64,000 bases of DNA from Lysobacteraceae bacterium PS02340 (GTDB lineage Bacteria > Pseudomonadota > Gammaproteobacteria > Xanthomonadales > Xanthomonadaceae), in contig JASCOC010000008.1 of NCBI GenBank assembly GCA_029959605.1, positions 62,001 through 126,000 of the forward strand, read 5' to 3'. Position numbers and translations under genes: made by a program. Each line of letters opens with the position of its first letter. The first letter of the stretch is position 1. Shown one piece after another: positions 58,698 through 64,000 of the stretch. The notes below the pieces were generated by a model, which was not told where the DNA came from, made no database searches, and saw only the letters and a list, made by a program, of their open reading frames with translations.

Positions 58698-61289
58698 ATG
58701 TCCTCACCCCCTGACGATCGCTGGATCGTGCTCAAGTTCGGCGGCACTTCGGTGTCGCGTCGCCACCGCTGGGACACCATCGGCCGACTGGCGAAACGCC
58801 GGGCGCTGGAGCAGGACGCGCGCGTGCTGGTGGTGGTCTCCGCGTTGTCGGGCGTCACCAACGAACTCACCGCGATCGCCGACGGCGCCGCGGATTCGGC
58901 CGCGCGCGTCGCCGCGCTGGTCGAGCGGCATCGCGCGTTCGTCGCCGAACTCGAGCTCGATGTCGATGCCGTGCTCGGCACGCGTCTCGCCGCCTTGCAG
59001 GCGCTGGCCGCCGATGCGCGCGCGGCGACGCGCTCGCTCGACTGGCAGGCCGAGGTGCTGGGGCAGGGCGAGCTGCTGTCCTCGACGATCGGCGCGGCGT
59101 ATCTCGCGGCGCAGGGTCTGGACTTCGGCTGGTGCGATGCGCGCGACTGGCTGGACGCGGTGGCGCTGCCGAACCAGAGCGACTGGGCGCTGCGCCTGTC
59201 GGTGAACTGCAAGCGCGAACCCGATGGCGACTGGCGCGCACGCTTCGCCGCGCAGGCGCCGCGGATGCTGCTGACCCAGGGCTTCATCGCCCGCCATGGC
59301 GACGGCGGTACCGCGATCCTCGGCCGGGGTGGCTCGGACACCTCGGCGGCGTATTTCGGCGCGCTGCTCGGCGCACGCCGCGTCGAGATCTGGACCGACG
59401 TGCCGGGCATGTTCAGCGCGAATCCGCGCGACGTGCCCGACGCGCGCCTGCTCGCGCGACTGGATTACGCCGAAGCGCAGGAAATCGCGACCACCGGCGC
59501 CAAGGTGCTGCATCCGCGTTCGATCAAGCCCTGCCGCGATGGCGGCGTGCCGATGGCGATCCTCGATACCGAACGCCCCGATCTGCCGGGCACCGCGATC
59601 GACGCGAGCGCCGAGCCGGTGCCGGGCGTCAAGGCGATCAGCCGCCGCAACGGCATCGTGCTGGTGTCGATGGAAGGCATCGGCATGTGGCAGCAGGTCG
59701 GCTTCCTCGCCGACGTGTTCGAACGCTTCAAGCGTCACGGCCTGTCGGTCGATCTGATCGGCTCGTCGGAGACCAATGTCACCGTGTCGCTGGATCCGAG
59801 CGAGAACCTCGTCAGCACCGACGTGCTGGCGCGGCTGAGCGACGATCTGGCCGAAGTGTGCCGGGTCAAGGTCATCGCGCCCTGCGCGGCGATCACGCTC
59901 GTCGGCCGCGGCATGCGTTCGCTGCTGCACAAGCTGTCGGATGTGTGGGCCACATTCGGCAAGGAACGCGTGCACCTGATCTCGCAGTCGTCGAACGATC
60001 TCAACCTGACTTTCGTCATCGACGAGGCCGACGCCGACGGTCTGCTGCCGGTGCTGCATGCCGAGCTGATCGACAGCGGCGCGATGCCGGTGTTTGATGA
60101 AACCGTGTTCGGCCCGAGCTGGCGCGAGATCGCCCACGGCCGCCGCGAGCGCGCGCCGCAGTGGTGGCAGGGCGCGCGCGACTCGCTGCTGGCGTTGGCA
60201 GAACCGGGCCGGCCGCACTACGTCTATCACCTGCCGACCGTGCGCGAACGCGCGGCCGCGCTGTCGAGCGCCGATGCGATCGACTGTCGCTTTTTCGCGA
60301 TCAAGGCCAATCCGCATCCGGCGATCCTGCGCACGCTGATCGATGCCGGCTTCGGCCTGGAGTGCGTGTCGCAGGGCGAACTCGAACATGTGTTCGCCGT
60401 GCTGCCGGATCTCGATCCGGCGCGTGTGCTGTTCACGCCGAGTTTCGCGCCGCGCGCCGAGTACGCGGCCGCCTACGCGCGCGGCGTCACGGTGACCGTC
60501 GACAACGTCGAAGCCCTGCGCAACTGGCCCGAGGTTTTCCGCGGCCGCGACCTGTGGCTGCGTCTGGATCTGGGACGCGGTGACGGCCACCACGCCAAGG
60601 TCGTCACCGGCGGCGCGGCGTCGAAGTTCGGCTTGCCGCTGGGTGCGTTCGATCAATTCCTGATCGCGGCCGAAGAAGTCGATGCGCGCATCACCGGTAT
60701 CCACGCGCATCTGGGCAGCGGCATCGAGACCGTGGCGCATTGGCGCGAGGTCTATGCCGAGCTGGCAGGCTTCGCCGATGTGGTCGGCACCGTCGACACG
60801 ATCGACATCGGTGGCGGCCTGCCGATTCCGTATCGTCCCGACGACGTGCCGTTCGACATCCCGGCCTGGGCCGCAGGCCTGGCGGCGATCAAGGCCGAGT
60901 ACCCGCGCTATCGCCTGGCGATCGAACCGGGCCGCTACCTCGTCGCCGAGGCCGGCGCGCTGCTGACGACCGTGACCCAGGTCGTGGACAAGCTGGGCAC
61001 GCGCCGCGTCGGTGTCGACGCCGGCATGCACAGCCTGATGCGGCCGGCGCTGTACGACGCCTGGCACGGCATCCACAACCTGACGCGTCTCGATGACGTG
61101 GTCGAGGCCACGGTCGAGATCGTCGGCCCGATCTGCGAATCGAGCGACGTGTTCGGTACGCGCCGCCGCCTGCCTGCCGCGACCCGCGAAGGCGACACCG
61201 TGCTGATCGCCGACGCCGGCGCCTACGGCTTCGTCATGGCCAATACCTACAACCTGCGGCAGCTGCCGCAGCAGGATGTTCTGGAATGA
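58698..61289 (+). CDS. lysAC: Bifunctional aspartate kinase / diaminopimelate decarboxylase
   Basis: An 863-residue fusion of the first and last enzymes of lysine synthesis. Residues 1-470 are aspartokinase: IVLKFGGTSVSRR (9-21), AILGRGGSDTSAAYFGALLG, and two ACT domains (about 315-465, GLSVDLIGSSETNVTVSLD). Residues 495-863 are a fold-III PLP decarboxylase: FFAIKANPHP (PLP Lys near 535), IHAHLGSG, DIGGGLPIPY and PICESSDVF. Such fusions are known from Xanthomonas and relatives and may allow feedback between lysine and the pathway entry. It overlaps murL by four bases. Confidence 0.96.
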   Translation: MSSPPDDRWIVLKFGGTSVSRRHRWDTIGRLAKRRALEQDARVLVVVSALSGVTNELTAIADGAADSAARVAALVERHRAFVAELELDVDAVLGTRLAALQALAADARAATRSLDWQAEVLGQGELLSSTIGAAYLAAQGLDFGWCDARDWLDAVALPNQSDWALRLSVNCKREPDGDWRARFAAQAPRMLLTQGFIARHGDGGTAILGRGGSDTSAAYFGALLGARRVEIWTDVPGMFSANPRDVPDARLLARLDYAEAQEIATTGAKVLHPRSIKPCRDGGVPMAILDTERPDLPGTAIDASAEPVPGVKAISRRNGIVLVSMEGIGMWQQVGFLADVFERFKRHGLSVDLIGSSETNVTVSLDPSENLVSTDVLARLSDDLAEVCRVKVIAPCAAITLVGRGMRSLLHKLSDVWATFGKERVHLISQSSNDLNLTFVIDEADADGLLPVLHAELIDSGAMPVFDETVFGPSWREIAHGRRERAPQWWQGARDSLLALAEPGRPHYVYHLPTVRERAAALSSADAIDCRFFAIKANPHPAILRTLIDAGFGLECVSQGELEHVFAVLPDLDPARVLFTPSFAPRAEYAAAYARGVTVTVDNVEALRNWPEVFRGRDLWLRLDLGRGDGHHAKVVTGGAASKFGLPLGAFDQFLIAAEEVDARITGIHAHLGSGIETVAHWREVYAELAGFADVVGTVDTIDIGGGLPIPYRPDDVPFDIPAWAAGLAAIKAEYPRYRLAIEPGRYLVAEAGALLTTVTQVVDKLGTRRVGVDAGMHSLMRPALYDAWHGIHNLTRLDDVVEATVEIVGPICESSDVFGTRRRLPAATREGDTVLIADAGAYGFVMANTYNLRQLPQQDVLE

Positions 61290-62662
61290 GTGTTGTCTTC
61301 GACCGCCATGCGGTCCGCAGTTTCCGCTTCATCGATTGCGACCTCGACGCCGCGACCGGCGTCGCGCGCCTGCGCTACGCCTTCGACGACGGTCCCGAGC
61401 TGATCGAAACCGTGACCGTACCGGGCGCGCCGTTCGCGCTCGACGCGGCGCGCGCTGAGGCCGCGACACAGGCGCTGCGTCTGCTGCACCTGATCGCCGG
61501 CGTCAGCTACTACAAGGCCGCGGTGCCGACCGACATCCGCATCGAGGGTTATGCGATCGATGCGGCGACCGCGGCGCTGCTCGAGGACGTGTACGTGCAC
61601 GGGCTCGGCGAGTTCGCGTATCGCAATGGCCTGGACCTGCACGGGAAGATCCGCTTTCCGCACGACGCAACTGCGACCGCCGGAGCGCCTGCGCTCGGCC
61701 TGCGTACGCATGCGCTGGTCGCGATCGGCGGCGGCAAGGATTCGCTGGTGTCGATCGAAGCGCTGCGCGCGCTGGGCATCGAACAGACCGTCAGCTGGAT
61801 CGGCGGCTCGCAGCTGATCCGCGTCTGTGCCGAGCGCACCGGACTGCCGACGCTCAACATCGGCCGCCAGATCGCGCCGGAACTGTTCGAGTACAACCGC
61901 CAAGGCGCGTGGAACGGGCACATCCCGGTCACCGCGATCAACTCGGCGATCCTCGTGCTGGCCGCCGTGCTGCACGGCGTTGATCAAGTGGTGTTCTCCA
62001 ACGAGCGTTCGGCCAGCTATGGCAGCCTGATCAAGGATGCGTCCGGCGGCGAGACGCGCGAAGTGAATCACCAGTGGTCGAAGGGCTGGGCGTTCGAGCG
62101 CGCGTTCGGCGACCACGTGCAGGCGCGCGTCGCTGCGGACCTGCACTACTACTCGCTGCTGCGGCCGCTGTCGGAGCTCGCGGTGGCGCGCCAGTTCGCG
62201 AAGACCGATCGCTACGACGCGCATTTCTCCAGCTGCAACCGTAACTTCCATCTGCTCGGCGAGCGGCCGGTGAACCGCTGGTGCGGCATCTGCCCGAAGT
62301 GCCATTTCGTCTTCCTGGCACTCGCGCCGTTCATGCCGAAGCCGCGCCTGGTGTCGATTTTCGGCCGCAATCTGCTCGACGATCCGTCGCAGGTGCCGGG
62401 CTACGACGCCCTGCTCGAATACCAGGACCACAAGCCCTTCGAGTGCGTCGGTGAGGGACGCGAATCGCGCGCGGCGATGGCGGCGCTGGCGAAGCGTCCG
62501 GAGTGGCGCGAGGACGCGATCGTCGCGCGCTTCGCCCGCGAGATCGCACCGCAACTTGAAGCGGGTGAGCTGGATGTCACCGGCCTGCTGGCGGTCGAAA
62601 ACGACGCGCACCGTATTCCCGACCTGCTGTGGGATCGCCTGCGTGCGCATCTCGCAGCTTGA
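61286..62662 (+). CDS. murL: UDP-MurNAc-L-Ala-L-Glu epimerase MurL
   Basis: A 458-residue cytosolic enzyme. In Xanthomonas oryzae the homologue epimerises the terminal L-Glu of UDP-MurNAc-L-Ala-L-Glu to D-Glu, an alternative to glutamate racemase. Here the PP-loop-like [20 protein letters not shown] (near 145-165) fits ATP use, and [16 protein letters not shown] (near 332-347) has three conserved Cys, possibly structural metal or catalytic. Its start overlaps lysAC by four bases (ATGA) and its end overlaps murD2 by 20, so the three genes are coupled. Confidence 0.9.
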   Translation: MSVVFDRHAVRSFRFIDCDLDAATGVARLRYAFDDGPELIETVTVPGAPFALDAARAEAATQALRLLHLIAGVSYYKAAVPTDIRIEGYAIDAATAALLEDVYVHGLGEFAYRNGLDLHGKIRFPHDATATAGAPALGLRTHALVAIGGGKDSLVSIEALRALGIEQTVSWIGGSQLIRVCAERTGLPTLNIGRQIAPELFEYNRQGAWNGHIPVTAINSAILVLAAVLHGVDQVVFSNERSASYGSLIKDASGGETREVNHQWSKGWAFERAFGDHVQARVAADLHYYSLLRPLSELAVARQFAKTDRYDAHFSSCNRNFHLLGERPVNRWCGICPKCHFVFLALAPFMPKPRLVSIFGRNLLDDPSQVPGYDALLEYQDHKPFECVGEGRESRAAMAALAKRPEWREDAIVARFAREIAPQLEAGELDVTGLLAVENDAHRIPDLLWDRLRAHLAA

Positions 62663-64000
62663 GGCGATCGCCGCCAACGGCGGCCGCATCGCGCTGTGGG
62701 GTTGGGGTCGCGAAGGCCGCGCCGCCTGGCGCGCGATACGCAGCCGTGCGCCGACGCTGCCGCTGACGCTGTTCTGCAACGCCGACGAAGCCAGTGATGC
62801 AGCGACGCTCGGCGATGCGCTGCTGAGCTGCGATACCGGCATCGACGCCGCGCGGTTGTCGGCCTGCGCGGTCGTCGTGAAGTCGCCCGGCATCAGCCCC
62901 TACGCGCGCGATGCGATGGCCGCCGCCGCGCAGGGCACGCAGTTCGTCGGCGGTACCGCGCTGTGGTTCGCCACACGCGCCGCGCCGGGTGACGTTGCGG
63001 CCGGCACGGTCTGCGTCACCGGTACCAAGGGCAAGAGCACGACGACCGCGTTGCTTGCGCATCTGTTGCGCGCGCACGGCCTGCGCACCGCGTTGGCCGG
63101 CAATATCGGCCTGCCGCTGCTGGAACTGCTCGATGCCGACGCCGATGCCTGGGCGATCGAACTGTCGAGCTACCAGACCGGCGACGTCGCCACCGGCGGC
63201 GTGCGGCCCGACATCGCAGTGGTCACCAACATCTTCCCCGAGCATCTCGACTGGCACGGCAGCGAGGCGCAGTACATCGACGACAAGCTGGCGCTGGTCA
63301 CGCGGGCGCGGCCGCGCATCGCCGTGCTCAATGCCAACGATCCGCGCCTCGCCGCACTGGTGTTGCTGGACAGCGAGATCCACTGGTTCGGCACGCCTGA
63401 AGGCTGGCATCTGCGCGGCGATGTCCTGTATCGCGGTGGCACGGCGGTGATGGATACCTCGGGCCTGCCACTGCCCGGTCGGCACAACCGCGGCAATCTG
63501 TGCGCCGTGCTGACCGCGATCGAAGCGCTGGGCATCGACGCCGCGCCGCTGGCCGCGGCCGCCGCGGACTTCGTGCCGCTGCCACATCGCCTGCAGCCGC
63601 TCGGCACGCGCGACGGCGTGCTGTGGGTCAACGATTCGATCAGCACGACGCCGCACGCGACGCTTGCGGCGCTCGATGTCTATCGCGACCGGCGCGTCGC
63701 CTTGCTGGTCGGCGGCCACGACCGCGGTCTCGACTGGCAGTCATTCGCCGACGCGATGCGCAACGGTGCGCCGCACGCGATCGTGACCCTGGGTCAGAAC
63801 GGCCCACGCATCTTCGATCTGCTGGCACCGGTCGCGCGCGACGCCGGGTTCCAGCTGTCCGCGGCCGATGGTCTCGAGTTGGCGATCGCACAGGCGCGCA
63901 CGGTACTGGACGGCGAGGGCGTGCTGCTGCTGTCGCCCGGCGCGCCCAGCTTCGGCGCCTACCGCGACTACACCGCGCGCGGGCGCCATTTCGCGACGCT
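62643..64000 (+). CDS. murD2: UDP-MurNAc-L-alanine--L-glutamate ligase MurD2 (3' truncated by window)
   Basis: About 452 codons are visible before the window ends. A GTG at 62643 is taken as the start (GGGA eight bases upstream), inside the end of murL. Mur-ligase features: an N-domain [14 protein letters not shown]-loop GTKGKSTTT (from residue 127), [23 protein letters not shown] and [15 protein letters not shown]. Normal MurD adds D-Glu; the MurL-linked MurD2 adds L-Glu to UDP-MurNAc-L-Ala. The assignment to MurD2 rests mainly on the murL neighbour. The end of the protein is not in the window. Confidence 0.9.
   Translation, partial: MRISQLEAIAANGGRIALWGWGREGRAAWRAIRSRAPTLPLTLFCNADEASDAATLGDALLSCDTGIDAARLSACAVVVKSPGISPYARDAMAAAAQGTQFVGGTALWFATRAAPGDVAAGTVCVTGTKGKSTTTALLAHLLRAHGLRTALAGNIGLPLLELLDADADAWAIELSSYQTGDVATGGVRPDIAVVTNIFPEHLDWHGSEAQYIDDKLALVTRARPRIAVLNANDPRLAALVLLDSEIHWFGTPEGWHLRGDVLYRGGTAVMDTSGLPLPGRHNRGNLCAVLTAIEALGIDAAPLAAAAADFVPLPHRLQPLGTRDGVLWVNDSISTTPHATLAALDVYRDRRVALLVGGHDRGLDWQSFADAMRNGAPHAIVTLGQNGPRIFDLLAPVARDAGFQLSAADGLELAIAQARTVLDGEGVLLLSPGAPSFGAYRDYTARGRHFAT

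Noticed and set aside
58704..61076. Open frame of about 790 codons on the minus strand
   Set aside because: Antisense to lysAC; composition typical of a shadow frame.

Overview
The window reads as a chromosomal segment of a high-GC gammaproteobacterium of the Xanthomonadaceae (Xanthomonas / Lysobacter / Luteimonas / Stenotrophomonas group). The evidence is the GC-rich coding throughout and a set of lineage-typical traits: a fused aspartokinase-diaminopimelate decarboxylase followed by the MurL/MurD2 pair, the thrS-infC-rpmI-rplT-pheS-pheT-ihfA-merR-tRNA-Pro order, TonB-receptor-based maltodextrin uptake, and SUF as the Fe-S assembly operon. The genus cannot be fixed from sequence alone. There is no transposase, integrase, phage gene, plasmid gene, CRISPR array or rRNA, so this looks like core genome.

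Layout. 1-5.1 kb: C-terminal part of a very large cyclic beta-1,2-glucan synthase and a small overlapping gene. 5.1-15.2 kb: an alpha-glucan (maltodextrin) utilisation locus, with a TonB receptor, GH13 alpha-glucosidase, MFS sugar transporter, GH13 lipoprotein amylase and LacI regulator; two copies of the same 14-bp palindromic operator lie upstream of the receptor and between the divergent glucosidase and transporter genes. A DUF2236 oxygenase sits inside it. 15.4-23.5 kb: translation block thrS, infC (AUU start), rpmI, rplT, pheS, pheT, ihfA, a MerR gene and tRNA-Pro, with a threonine-rich leader peptide plus terminator before thrS and a structured leader before rpmI. 23.6-33 kb: housekeeping genes (GumN-like protein, dxs, an HNH protein, a 596-aa acyl-CoA dehydrogenase, a LEA14-like lipoprotein, tRNA-Phe, a CPA2 antiporter). 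33-37 kb: sulfate assimilation (sbp, cysD, cysNC). 37-44 kb: M20 peptidase, comEA, hutD and a Fur-box-associated TonB siderophore receptor, separated by two long noncoding stretches rich in hairpins. 44-50.4 kb: operon rrf2-sufB-sufC-sufD-sufS-GNAT-Rieske. 50.5-56.7 kb: a SET-domain protein, a run of small envelope proteins, an M23 peptidase, a DUF533 protein, an HU protein with a histone-like tail and OsmC. 56.8-64 kb: tandem PhzF paralogues, then lysAC-murL-murD2 (murD2 runs off the window).

How the parts work together. The maltodextrin genes form one uptake route: outer-membrane receptor, periplasmic lipoprotein amylase, inner-membrane permease, cytosolic glucosidase, all plausibly under the adjacent LacI repressor. 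Sbp, CysD and CysNC take sulfate to PAPS. The SUF genes form a self-contained Fe-S assembly operon with its own Rrf2 regulator. LysAC, MurL and MurD2 connect the diaminopimelate/lysine pathway to the unusual peptidoglycan route in which L-Glu is ligated first and epimerised on the nucleotide precursor. The most interesting less-described signals are cis elements: the maltose operator pair, the thrS attenuator, the GGA-loop hairpin array after comEA, an 18-bp inverted repeat before comEA, and an 11-G tract before sbp.
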